DNA from: Scenedesmus sp. ARA3 | Taxonomy: Eukaryota; Chlorophyta; Chlorophyceae; Sphaeropleales; Scenedesmaceae | Direction of reading: 5' to 3' | Assembly (NCBI GenBank): GCA_004335835.1 | Contig: RWJK01001437.1 | Span: 1 to 64,000, forward strand | Length of the DNA: 64,000 bases | In this document: one piece after another, positions 27,699-37,963 of the stretch | How positions within the stretch are numbered: the stretch's first letter is position 1 | How the letters are laid out: every line of letters starts with the position of its first letter | Translations under genes and position numbers: made by a program | Notes under the pieces: generated by a model | The model's input: only the letters and a program-made list of their open reading frames with translations | What the model was told of the DNA's origin: nothing | Database searches by the model: none

Positions 27699-30600
27699 CC
27701 CTGCTGCTGCTGCGGCTGTGCTGAGCAGCTTGCTGGATGTGACAAGCCAGCAGCTGGCACTGCTGGTGAGGGCCTTGCTGCAGCAGGAGCAGCAGCAAGG
27801 GCAACTGCTGGCGCTGCCTGCTGCTGCCAGCAGCGGCAGCAGCAGCAACGGCGCTGTCTGTACCGCCGGTCTGCCGCTGCTTGTCAACCTGACAGAGCAG
27901 GTGCTGATAGGCCTGGCACAGCTGCAGCAGCAGCAGCAGCAGCAGCACGGCTCTGGTGCCAAGGCAGCACCTGTGTCTAGCAGCAGCAGTGACCCTCCCT
28001 GGGTGAGCCACAGCTGCCTGTGTGATCTGCTGTGGGCCACTGCCGGCCTTGATGCTCTGCTGTCCGGCCGCACACCAGCCAGCAGGGCAGCAGGGCAGCA
28101 GATGCACCGGCTGCTGCAGCAAGGCTGGCTGGAGGGCGGCAGCAGCAGCAGCAGCAGCAGCAGCGCGCCTGAGGGTGTGTGGAGCGACCTGCCGCCGCTG
28201 TCGCCGGCCCAGCTTGATGTGAGGAGGACGGCACTGGTGGCGGCCCTGGTGGATGTGCTGGCTGCTGAGCTGCAGCAGCAGCAGCAGCAGCAGCAGCTTG
28301 CTCCAAACCTAACCAAGACTGCAGCGCTGACCCTCAGCAGCAGCAGCAGCAGTGCAGGGTCAGCTGCACCTACAGCCGCACTCGCTGGCTCCACCCGCCG
28401 CTGCGGCATGTGTGTGGCTGCCGCGCTAGTGTCCCTGCTGGCGGCGGCAGTAGCGCCTGACAAGCCCCGCCCCAGCTACAGCCTGCTGCTGGAGAAGGCC
28501 GCCAGCCAGGAGGAGTTCATCCCTGGGCAGCTGCCTGCTGGAGGGCTGGTGGCAGTTAGCAAGCTGCAAGGCGCTGCTGCTGCTGGTGCTGGTGGTGCTG
28601 GTGTTGTTGGCCCGCTGATGCGTGACGTGAAGAACTACGTGTGCGCACGGCTGGATATGGCAGGTGAGTGGTCTGCAGGGTGTGCAGGTTTGACTCTAGC
28701 TTGGGTTGTTGCTGCTGCGTGCCCCAGACTAGACTAGGTGTGCTGTTCATGATCGTCGCCGTGCCCATGCCGCTGGCTGCCTGGTGCTCCTGCGTCCACT
28801 TTAAGGCCTGGTTGACGACGACTTTGGACTGGAGCTGCTGCTGACTGCTCTGTGCGTGCTGCCTTGTGCACACTGTGCTGCTGTTGTGTCTCGTGCTGCC
28901 CCCTGCAGGGTTGGTTGACGACGACTTTGCAATGGAGCTGCTGCTGACTGCTCTGTCCCTGCTGCCGGTGCCAATTGTGCCAACTGTGCCGCTGTTGTTT
29001 CGTGCTGCCCCGCGCAGGGTTGGTTGATGACGACTTTGGAATGGAGCTGCTGGTGGGAGGCAGCATCGTGGCACTGTCGCTGCCTGTCAATGACGTGCTG
29101 GAGCGCCACTGGTGGCCTCGGCAGCAGCAGCGCGCCTCAGGCTCAGCAGCAGCAGCAGCAGCACCGCCGCCGGGCATGGCTATGCCTGTTACATTCAGGC
29201 TGTCAGGGCTTGATGGCGAGGCCACTGAACCGCTGGTCAAAGACCTGAACCCTGCGCCGGGCTCTGGTCAAACCGCGGAGCAGGAGCAGGGCCTGGCTGG
29301 CGTGCTCAGTCAGCAGGCGGGCAGAGGCCTGGGGGTGCTGCTGCAGCTGCTGCTGCTGGCGGCGCAGCAGCCGCTGCAGGCGCTGCGCTGGTGCAGGGGG
29401 CAGGTGCTGACCCTACTGAAGGCAGCGGTAAAGCTGGAGCCCTGTAGGGTGGTGCTGCTGCAGCTGGGGGCGCTCGGCACGCTGCTGCACCTGGTGCACT
29501 TGTCTTGCAAGCCGCTGCTTGCTGCAGCTGCAGCTGGCAGGGTGAATAGTGAGCAACCTGGTGCGGCTGCTGCAGCAGCAGGGGTGGGCAGTGGGCAGCT
29601 GGGTGGCGGCATGGGTGGCGCGCAGCTGCTGCTGCTGCTGGAGGCGCTGGAGGTGCTAGTGACTGAGGCCAACAGCAGCGGCCAGCCCGTGCTGCTGGAC
29701 TCTGCACCGCCAGGCACAGCAGCGCAGCAGCAACAGGCGCAGCAGGGTGATGCTGCCCCTTCCGCACCAGCAGCAACAGCAGCAGCAGTGGGTGATGGCC
29801 TGGCAGCAGCAGCGGGCAGTGCACCGGCTGCTGCCGCTGCCTCATCATCTGCGACGGAAGTGGCGCAGCTGGCAGACGGCCTTGCTGTGCTGGAGGCAGC
29901 AGGGCTGGGCAGCTGTGCTGCTGTGCTGGCGCGGCTGCTGACATCGCTCGCGCAGCACAGCGCCACCGCACAGCTGGGCCTGCTGCAGCACTTTGCGCCA
30001 GCGCTCGACCTGCGGGCACTTGACGACGCATGCAGCGGCGGCGCGGCTGCTGCTGGCAGCAGGGCTGGCGGCGGCACAGGACCCGTCACACCTGAAGCAG
30101 CAAGCGGAGATGAAGGTGGTGAGGAGGAAGAGGGTGCGGCCAATGGCACAGCAGCAGCAGCAGCAGCAGCAGAGGGTGGCGATGGTGGAGATGTGCTGGT
30201 GCTGTCGGTGGTGCACAGCGCAGCAGATGGCGTGCTGTCGCCGCAGGAGCACCGCGTGCAGCTGCAAGGCTTCCTGCGCCTCACAGAGGCACTCAGCAGC
30301 AGCACCAGCAGCAGCAGCAGCAAGCCGCATGATGACGCTGCTCGCAGCAGCGCCAGGCGCGTTAGCATCAGCGCTGACCGTGGCAGCGCAGCGGCAGCAG
30401 CAGCAGCAGCAGCGCAGCAGCCTGGCGGCTTCAAGGCGCTTGCGCTGCAGCAGGGCATACCAATGCTGCTCGCTACATACCTGGTGGAGGTCTTCTCACA
30501 GCAGCAGCAGCAGCAGCAGGGCACAGTCAGCACCCCAGCAGCAGCAGCAGACCATGCGGTGCTGGCTCAGCCAGGCACTGCAGCCTGGTCAGCAGCAGCA

Positions 30601-32523
30601 GCCAAGCCCGGCGTGCCGTTTGCGCTGCGGCTGCTGGCAGCACTGATGTCAGGCCATGCGCCGACAGCAGCAGCGCTGGCGGCTGATGCGCCGCTGCTGC
30701 TGCCGCTGCTGCACGTGCTGGAGGGCACTGCAGGCGGCAGCACACTCACTCCACTGGCAGAGGCTTGCTTGGAAGCAGCAGCAGGCTCTGGCGATAGCGC
30801 AGCTGCAGCAGCAGTTGACGCGCTGCGCGCAGCGACAGCCGCGGAGATGAAAGCGCGAGCAGCAAAGAAGCGCGAGGCATTGCTTGCCAGCCTGGGCATG
30901 GTTCAGGTGGAGGCTGGGGCAGAGGCCGGCGGAGGGTTTAAGATCCTTCCAAGCCCTGGCGGCGTGCCAGCGCTAAGCCCTCTGGCTGCTGAGCTGGCAG
31001 CGTTAGAATCTTCAGTGGAAGATGAGGAGGCAGCTGGGGGAGCGTGTATGGTGTGCAGGGAGGGCTATACGCTACAGCCTGGCAGCCTGCTGGGCTGCTA
31101 CTGCTACTGCAGGGTGGCGGCAGCAGCGGAGTGGCCAGGCTGCAGCCCACCATGGAGCACGCCGTATGATCTGCTGATCACGAGTGTGTCGCATTTCAAC
31201 CTGATCCACGTGAACTGCCATGCAGCAGCAAAGGCAGCAGATGCCTCGCTGCGCCAGCCCAAGCGCGAGTGGCAGGGAGCCACGCTGCGCAATGGCAGCG
31301 TGCTGTGCAATGCACTGCTGCCGCTGGCAGCGCCAGCAGCAGCAGGGGCCGCAGACACGCCCTACGCAGCAGCAGTTGCCGCATTCTGGCAGCAGCAGCT
31401 GGCAGCGCCGAGCGCCTCAGAAGCAGCCGCAGCAGCCGGCGGCAGCGGCGGCGGCAGCAGCGGGCGCAGCAGCGCCACTGGCGACGCTGCTGCCGCTGCT
31501 GCTGTCACGGTCAGCCTCAGCCGCCGCTGCGCTGCATTTAGGGAGTCTGACAGCAGCCTGCTGCGGGTCACTCTGGTGGCTGCAGATGCCGCCACGCTGC
31601 TGCGGCGCTTTGCGTATGCACTGAGCTTCAGTGAGGAGGCTCGGGGAGGCGGCAGGGCCAGCAATGCGCGGCTGCTGCTGGCGCTGCTGCAGCTGGGGCA
31701 CTACTTTGTGGCTGAGGGTTCTGTTGATGAGCTGGCGGAGGGCCAGCAGCTGCTGGCAGCGGCAGGAACAGCAGCAGCAGCGCTGGGGCTGGAGGCAGCA
31801 GCACCTGCAGCAGCTGCTGCTGCTGCTGCGAGTGCTGCTAGCGCTGACTCTGCTGCAGCAGCAGCAGCGTCTGGCGATGCAGCAGGCAGCACTTCTGCTG
31901 CGGCAGCAGGGAGTGCTGCTGGCTGTGATGCAGAGGACGTGTCTGAGCTGACCGCATCTGCCGCATTTGTGCTGGCGCTGTCGCTGCTGATGAGTAGCCC
32001 TGCAGAGTGGATGGCAGCACGGCGCAGCATGCTGGCTCTGGCAGTGCGGCACGGTGTAGCGCGCTGGCTCGCTGCCTCAGGCCCGGCTGCAGATGCATCC
32101 GCAGCAGCGGCAGGCAGTGGCCACAGGCGCCGCAGCAGCAAGTCTGGCAGCAGCAGCAGCGGCAGCTTGGCAGCAGCAGGCCTGTCAGACGCGCAGCTGT
32201 ATGAGGCTGCTGCCCCCATGGTGCGCATGTTCAGCATGGTGGATTGGCTGCAGCAGTGGGCCAAACCCGCACTCACCAGCAGCAGCAGCAGCGGCAGCAG
32301 CAGCAGCAGCGGCGGTTGGTCGGCGGCTATGGCTGACCGGCTGCGTGATGTGGCCGGCTGCAGCGCTGCTGCAGGGGAGCTGGTGGATCTGCTAGATGAG
32401 GGCGAGGGTGCACTGGGCCTGCAGGACTTGCTGGATGGGGCGGGGCTGCTGGGGCTGGTGCTGGGTGCTGGGGGAGGCGACAGCTGCGAGGGCTTTGTGC
32501 GGCGCGCTTGCACAGGGCTGTGA
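8877..32523 (+). CDS. BIG / UBR4-type giant E3 ubiquitin ligase
   Basis: Ten exons close in phase: 8877..8961, 9094..9178, 9484..9607, 9867..13124, 13439..18001, 18235..20772, 21235..24411, 24624..25036, 25368..28663 and 29018..32523 (7,014 aa). Plant BIG and animal UBR4 are about 5,100-5,200 aa. Domain order is that of BIG: a helical-repeat-like N-terminus; an acidic Asp/Glu tract (15,850-15,910); a UBR box (about residue 2,260); a propeller-like region (RRHTAKFHVLSLAWDPLAG); a beta-sandwich-like region (20,240-20,720); a segment beginning ELKYGDRQVMARLGGW; a Cys-rich ribbon (CPRCSHVV to CAECGHSRYG); GLVDDDFGMELLVGG; and a C-terminal hemiRING (CMVCREGYTLQPGSLLG). The family binds N-degrons and, in plants, affects auxin transport and vesicle trafficking. 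The extra length is mostly poly-Q, poly-A and poly-S runs. Introns 1-3 flank tiny exons, and later exons reach 4.5 kb. The last-exon acceptor is chosen among three near-identical copies. The start ATG opens MAEEDRSRVLSELAAAVG and is the only suitable one nearby. Confidence 0.93.
15841..15960 (+). other. acidic tract in BIG/UBR4
   Basis: GAT/GAA triplets encode a nearly pure Asp/Glu/Tyr run (DDDDDDEYEDDEEDDEDYHD). A second acidic block lies just upstream, near 15,690-15,765. Both come before the UBR box. The region is disordered by composition. Confidence 0.8.
16676..16855 (+). other. UBR box zinc finger of BIG/UBR4
   Basis: The encoded segment runs from CSFAVHGENFIEQHWYQC through YTCGLVESKGCCSAC and CHAGHDVVY to FFCDCGG. 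It has the full set of Cys/His ligands of the UBR domain, which binds destabilising N-terminal residues in UBR-family ligases. No ligand is missing by eye. Confidence 0.93.
24975..25455 (+). other. Cys-rich zinc-ribbon region of BIG/UBR4 (split by an intron)
   Basis: CPRCSHVVSDRHGMCGYC ends one exon and ENAYQCRQCRHINYEAPDAF then CAECGHSRYG begin the next. The CxxC pairs match the ribbon found in plant BIG after its ELKY..DR segment. The intron falls inside an Arg codon (phase 2). Confidence 0.85.
28809..29060 (+). repeat. triplicated 3' splice site / exon start of BIG last exon
   Basis: The exon start encoding GLVDDDFGMELL is present three times, with matching bases starting at 28809, 28912 and 29021 (spacing 103 and 109). 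Copies 2 and 3 both carry an AG acceptor (CAG at 28906-28908 and 29015-29017). Splicing to copy 2 would read into a TGA within copy 3, so copy 3 is the functional acceptor in this model. Confidence 0.85.
31045..31330 (+). other. C-terminal hemiRING / E3 module of BIG/UBR4
   Basis: CMVCREGYTLQPGSLLG is followed by a Cys/Tyr-rich stretch, then SHFNLIHVNCHAAAKAADAS and WQGATLRNGSVLCNALLPL. This pattern is conserved between plant BIG and animal UBR4 and is known as the ubiquitin-transfer module of the latter. Confidence 0.88.
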
Positions 32524-32628
32524 AGGGTTTGCAGGAGAGTTGGCTGGTGTTGTGGCGAGGTTGACAGGACCAGGGCAGCTGCGAGGGCTGTGTGCGGCGT
32601 GCGTGTGCGGGGCTGTGAGGGGGTTGCA
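32481..32628 (+). repeat. imperfect duplication of the BIG stop-codon region
   Basis: The last about 45 coding bases with the TGA and following bases (32481-32533) recur imperfectly at 32576-32628, 95 bp downstream, including a second GGGCTGTGAGG. The second copy lies in the 3' UTR. Confidence 0.7.
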
Positions 32629-33211
32629 TGTGGGTCTGGGGCAGCTTCAAGACGGGTTTGAGCAACAGATTGGGGACAGGTGGATGGCATGGCTCTGTGG
32701 TGCGCTGGAGGTGGTGGATGGGCAGTTGGGCCCGTTGTTTTGCTTGGGAGTTGGCTGCCATGCAGCGGCAGCACCTGCAGATGCGATTTCATGATGTTTG
32801 TGGCAGTGCAGCAGTCGCTGCGGGGATGGTTTTCTAGTTGCGTTGTGGTGTTGGCATGGCACTGGTGGATGAAAGGTTTAGGAGCATTAGGAGGAGGCCA
32901 GGGGCTGTTGGGACAGCACGTGCTTCTGAAGCAGCTGCTGTGCGGGTTGCATTGTATAAATCTGTCGGCGCATGTGTGCCATGGTTTGCAGAGCAGTGTT
33001 TGTCGCAGAGGCTGATGCGTGCAAGCAGTGAGTTGCTTGGCGATTGGCAGCAGCATGCAGGCGGTTGTGGTGCGGCTTGCGGCTAGCAGCAGGGCATTGT
33101 GGGACTGTACACTGTAGATGCTCAGTGCACTGTAGATGCAGGCAGTTCAAACGTGTATCAGCAGTGGTCGAGCAGTATTGTACTTGTAGATGTAGCTGGT
33201 TTATGTGTCAT

Positions 33212-33216
33212 TGTAA
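33212..33216 (+). terminator. candidate TGTAA poly(A) signal of BIG
   Basis: TGTAA in an AT-rich context (ATTGTAAAAT), about 690 bp after the stop codon. A second copy is at 33417-33421. Confidence 0.4.
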
Positions 33217-33807
33217 AATTGTGGCACATGTCACGTGTGCCGTACACGGTATGTCTGTGCTTTCCAGGAACAGGATCCTGTGGGTAACCAACAGCAGGCG
33301 TCCCTTGGGGGCTGGCCCAGCACACGGTGTGCATTAGCTTGTGGGTTACCAAGCGCATGCGACTGGTGTGCTCTGCTTGGCTGCAGCAGTGGTGGCTGCC
33401 ACCAGAGTGCGCATGCTGTAACTGACTGATCCATTGCGTCATTGACACCTGCAATCGTACCTGTGTTGCTGCCGACTGTGTCATAGAAAGAAAGAGCAAG
33501 CATCAGCGCCACACTGTAGCACGGCCCCACTGAGAATCGAATTCCTGCAAGGGAGGCTACACGTATTAACAAAACGAAGTATTCACAGGAAAACATACAG
33601 TCCCACATTCAGCAGGAGTACTGTACAAGCTGGCCAGCCCTGGGACAAGGAGCCATGCTGGCAGCTGCCCTGTGAACACGCCTGCAATCAACACATCTGC
33701 TTACGGATAGCTCAGCAACACCAGCCAGGGCACAGCCAGGAGCTTGGCTGTTTCAATAAATTCTTGGGCGCCAGGATCTATTCTTGGGCCCCAGGATCCA
33801 CCATATG

Positions 33808-33812
33808 TTACA
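33808..33812 (-). terminator. candidate TGTAA poly(A) signal of PI-PLC gene
   Basis: TTACA on the + strand reads TGTAA on the sense strand, about 290 bp past the PI-PLC stop codon. Confidence 0.4.
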
Positions 33813-34101
33813 CACGGATGACGCAAAGATAAGCAGCAGATGCTGCTGGCGACTGCCACAAAGTAGTAAGGCAAGAAGTAATATGTGGTGGCAAAATTTG
33901 TGTGATCAGTAACGCAGCAGACACACCACCACTAGTGTCAGGCTGACTTGGGCCACATGGGCGGCTCCATAGCCAGACACTGCCACTGCATTAGCAGCGC
34001 AACAAATCATTTCAGCTTGCTGGCTGCGCCGTTAGAGTGGCCAGCCTGGCTGGTGCTGCTGCACTGTGCGCGGCAGCATCGTGCCGGCAGCGCTGTGCTG
34101 G

Positions 34102-34212
34102 CTACGAGGGGGCTGGCATGCTGTTGAGGCGTATGATGGCGGGTACAATGTCAGCATCCGACCCAAGCGCATCGAGCGACCACACGTTGAAGCTCTTGGG
34201 CACCTGCGGGGC

Positions 34213-34258
<46 letters not shown>

Positions 34259-37200
34259 CCAGCAGAGCCTGGACATAGTGCGGCCACGGTGCATACACAA
34301 CAGCAGGCCAGAGCCAGTCTCACGCACGCCTCAGCGCCATCTGGTGATCGTCAGTAGCGCAGAATGCGGCTGCCCGACAGCTCGCTGCAGCACACATCAC
34401 CCTCCTAGCTGCATACTCACACTGCCGTGCAGAAGCTGCACACAATGTGACGCAGCTCTGCAGCATGACGTTGCACACATATGTGTGGCATACATAACTC
34501 TGCACAGACTGTACATGAAGTCTACATGGATCCCTGCGCACCTGGCTGTCTTGCAGGATGTCTCGCAGCAGCTCCGCGTTGGTGGCCTGCCCCAGGTCGT
34601 ACAGCGTGCGCACTGCGCCCAGCCGCAGCGCCTCATCGTACACATGCTGCAGGGCAGCCGCCTGCTGCTGCCGCATGGCATGCTGCTGCTGCTGCTGCTG
34701 CTGTGGGCGGCTGCCAGTGGAGCCTAGTGCATGTTGCTGCTGCTGTATGGTCCACAGCCTGCGGCGCAGCAGCTGCAGGATGGTGCGCACCCCAAGGGTG
34801 ACCTCTGCACTGGCCAGCAGCAGGTAGCTGCCAGCCTGGTTGCTGCTGGCCTGCCAGAACGTCAGCCACTGCAGCAGCTTGGCCTTCAAGTCAGGCAGCT
34901 CCTGCGCAGCACAGCACGCAACGATATGCAAGGAGTTCAGAGGTTGTGCAAATGACCAACCGCAGTACCACCAAGCACGCGTGCTGTTACTGCCGCAGAG
35001 GCGCCAGTGTAGCAGGGGCTGGTTGTACCCAGCCTCTTCCAAGGACAAACAGACCGACCAGAGCACCCTTGTGCAGCGCTGGGCAAGCAGAGGATATCCT
35101 AGACCAACTGCATCCCTGCCTGGCCACATTAATGCACCACATGCACTCTGCTTGCTTACCACCTAGGAAGCTGGCTAAGTAGCTAACCAGCTGGCTTGCT
35201 GGCTAGCTGAACCATCCAACCAACCGACAAAAATAGCTATCTGTCTCCTCCCCTCCCCTACCTCTGTGTTGGTGCCGTTGCCCCAGCTCTCCAGCAGCCG
35301 CGGCTGCAGCAGGCACGGCAGCCCCGCCCCGCGCAGCTCCCTGCCGTACAGCAGCAGCGAGCCCTGCGGGGCAGACGCCGCCAGCTCACCCAGCGTCTGC
35401 TGCTCAACCTGCAGGGGGGGGGGGTGCAGCGTGGGGTGCAGCGTGGGGTGCAGCGTGCGGCAGGGACTTCTATAATTACGTGTCGGACAGGTGGAGAGGA
35501 GTCCTCAATCAGTGTGTGCTTGCAGTCTATTAGTGTGGCTGCTGGCGTTGACACAGAAGCCTTGGCAGGCACGAGCGCTTGTTGTCCGCCAGCCGGGATA
35601 AGTAAATGCTGAGCAGAGCGCACACTGTGGAGGCTGCAGGCTGCAACATACAATCACTTAACTACTTGGAGCTGTTCATGCCCTTGCATAGCTTGCACAA
35701 ACGCGTGCAACAAGCACCACCGCACACGAGCAAAAGCGCTAGCCGCGCACCTGCTGCTGCGTGAGCATCGCCACGTCTGCCAGCTCCCTCCTGAAGATGT
35801 CTGCTGCCGCCCCCCAGGCCTGTGGGGTCATGCGCTGTATGCCGGCCACGTTCACGTCCACAGTGTCGCCCTTCACCAGCATCACCACTACCTGCAGCAG
35901 CAAGCGCAGCAGGCGCTTAGCGAGGCTGCATACGGCTGCAGCACGCCGCGGCCATCAAGCAGCGCCACAGGAGCACAGATTGTGATGACAAGTGCTGACG
36001 CATACATCGACACATCGTCCCAAGAAAGCCACGCTTCACTGCATGCGCATGCGTACCAGGGTCCTGGTAAATGAATGTTGTGCAAGTCACCCATTCAGTG
36101 TCACGGATGCCCCTGCAAGCTGTCAATCTTCACCTCGCTGGGCTGCTCCCGCAGGAAGCGCGCCACATCAGCCAGCACACCCCCCAGGGGGGACCCCGGC
36201 AGGCTGTGGCTGATCACCACAGACCCCGCCAGCTCAGCAGCAGTCAGCGGCCCGCCAGCAGCAGCAAGGTCGATGTGGCCCTGCAGCAAGCCATCCAACC
36301 TGAAGAGGCTGCGGCCAGCACCTGTTGCTGCTGGCTGCTGTGATGCACGGCTACGCTGACTCCTGCTGCTGCTGCTGCGGGCGCTGGGCTGCTGCTGCAG
36401 CCGCTGCTGCAGCGGTAACCAGGGGTTGACTGCCAGCCGGATGTCCAGCACGCGTGCACCAGCCTGCAGCTGCCTGCAGCGGAGGCAGGCACAACAAGCA
36501 AGCAGCAGCACGCATCAGATACAAGCTCTGCCGCCTGGGTCGGCAGTGTGCCCAGCTGCTGGACTGGACTTGCGCTGCTCAAACTACGCCTGCCATCACA
36601 AAAATGGCACCTGACAGCTGTCGGTTCCCACATAATGTTCACTACACACAACATGTTCTGCAGCATCTGACATCAATGCAGCACTGACGTGGCCTCTTAG
36701 CGAGTGCAGCACTGATTGCTGTGCAAAGCGCTGGCACAGCTGATGACGCCACCAGCAGCAGCAAGCCCTGCAGCTGCCACTCACTCGTACACGCTCAGGT
36801 GCTGCGTACGCGACAGGTCTCCCACGATGTTAAATAACACAGCAGCCACCTCATCAACCACCAGCGGCAAGTGCTGCGGCACAGTCCAGGGGTGGCCCGT
36901 GCCAGAGTCATGCGTGCCTGCAGAGCCACGCCAGCAGCAGCAGCAGCAGCTTGGTGGAACGAGGGTGTGAACTTCACAACACTGTGCTGGATGCAGCAGG
37001 CACACTAGCACGCAGCATGCTAGTCTGCTCCCGCAAGGATGCTGGTGGTGCTGGCTTGAGTATGCTGGCGGCAACACACCGCCTACGGCAGCTGACAACT
37101 GCTGCATGCCGCGCAGCACAGCACCTGCTAATGCTGCTGTAGCAGCTGCAGTGCAGCCAGCCTCATAATCAACCTCATGGCTGCCGCTCCTGTGGCGCAG

Positions 37201-37963
37201 CAAGGCAGCGCTACCACCATGATGTGCTGACGCTGGCGTCACACAGGCAGCATGTATAGCAGATGGTGCGCCACACTTCACTCTTACAGGTCCATACCTG
37301 GCAGGTACATCTCCTGCAGCCGCTTGTGTGCGCAGCACTGCCCCATCCAACCTCCCTGCGGCTGCAGGGACGCTGCTGGCACCTGTGCTGCAGGGGCAGG
37401 CAGCTGGCCGCTGCTGGCAGCAGGGGCTGACTGCCGAGGTGGCTGCTGCTGCTGCTGCAGCTGCAGGACTTGCTGTTGGGGCCGTTGTTGCTGTTCCTGC
37501 AGGTGCCAGCAACACATACAGCATGCACAGGGGGCGTTGAAGTGATGCAAGCAGCCACGCTGCGCATGCTGGCGTGTTGGTCAGCTGCAGTGCTAAGCTG
37601 TGCTAAGTAAGACTCATGTGGATGTTGGCATACACAGCAAGCGCGCCTCTAAGCGGCCTTAAGTCAAGTTGTAGGTGTAGCATATGACTGTGCCAGCCAG
37701 CGCCTTGCTGTGCAGCAGCGGCTGGGTATCCACAGCATCACAACAGTGGAGACAGCTTCTGCTCTGCTGGTTGGACATCAACCAACGTCATCGTCCTGCT
37801 GCGAAATCACGTATGTGCTGTAATGGCCCCTCACTGCGTCCCAGAGCATTTTCTGCCCGAGATCGGTGCTCCTTGCCCCTTGTGCGAGTGGCAACACAGC
37901 AGCTGGGCACAGCGCTGCCCAGAGCACCACTGCCAAGCCCACCCTGGTTAATGCTGGTGACAT
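34102..37963 (-). CDS. secreted PI-PLC X-domain-containing protein
   Basis: Minus-strand exons are 37963..37835, 37496..37298, 36917..36785, 36473..36134, 35891..35751, 35408..35262, 34901..34542 and 34203..34102 (516 aa, all phases close). The N-terminus MSPALTRVGLAVVLWAALCP looks like a signal peptide. The X-domain pattern is clear: WMGQCCAHKRLQEMYLPG, then THDSGTGHPW (catalytic-type His about residue 112), EQLQAGARVLDIRLAVNPW, VVISHSLPGSPLGGVL (second His about 243), LREQPSEVVVMLVKGDTVDVN, and a terminal strand SFNVWSLDALGSDADIVP ending in IIRLNSM. Bacterial-type and PLCXD proteins cleave phosphatidylinositol or GPI-type lipids. Both His are present, so activity is plausible, but the substrate is unknown. 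A Gln/Ser/Arg-rich insert separates LDIRLA from the second His, and a poly-Q insert lies near the C-terminus. The first-exon junction is the least certain. Confidence 0.82.
34215..34256. repeat. (CAG)14 tract, CTG on the sense strand, next to a 3' splice site
   Basis: Pure CAG on the + strand. In the minus-strand PI-PLC gene it reads (CTG)14 and ends about 10 bases before the last acceptor, in the place of a polypyrimidine tract. Confidence 0.85.

Larger units (their letters stand above)
32524..34101. other. convergent 3' intergenic region BIG / PI-PLC
   Basis: The region contains the BIG 3' UTR, with candidate TGTAA at 33212-33216 and 33417-33421. It also has a 20-bp tandem repeat differing at two bases (33761-33780 and 33781-33800) and a TTACA on + at 33808-33812, the candidate poly(A) signal of the minus-strand gene. 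No tRNA or exon could be supported. Confidence 0.5.

Noticed and set aside
28909..29017. Alternative last-exon start of BIG at the middle acceptor copy
   Set aside because: The frame reaches a TGA inside the third copy, so it cannot give the C-terminal E3 module.
10417..31900. Many long open frames antisense to, or in other frames of, the BIG exons (Ala-, Ser-, Leu-, Cys-rich)
   Set aside because: They are by-products of CAG/CTG triplet repeats, which stay open in every frame. Only the chosen frame shows the BIG/UBR4 domains.
33231..33608. Minus-strand open frame past the BIG 3' end
   Set aside because: It overlaps the likely BIG 3' UTR, has no known motif and no exon partners in phase.
33700..33830. 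tRNA-like piece (GGATAGCTCAGC)
   Set aside because: No matching anticodon and T-arm follow, and no cloverleaf can be drawn.
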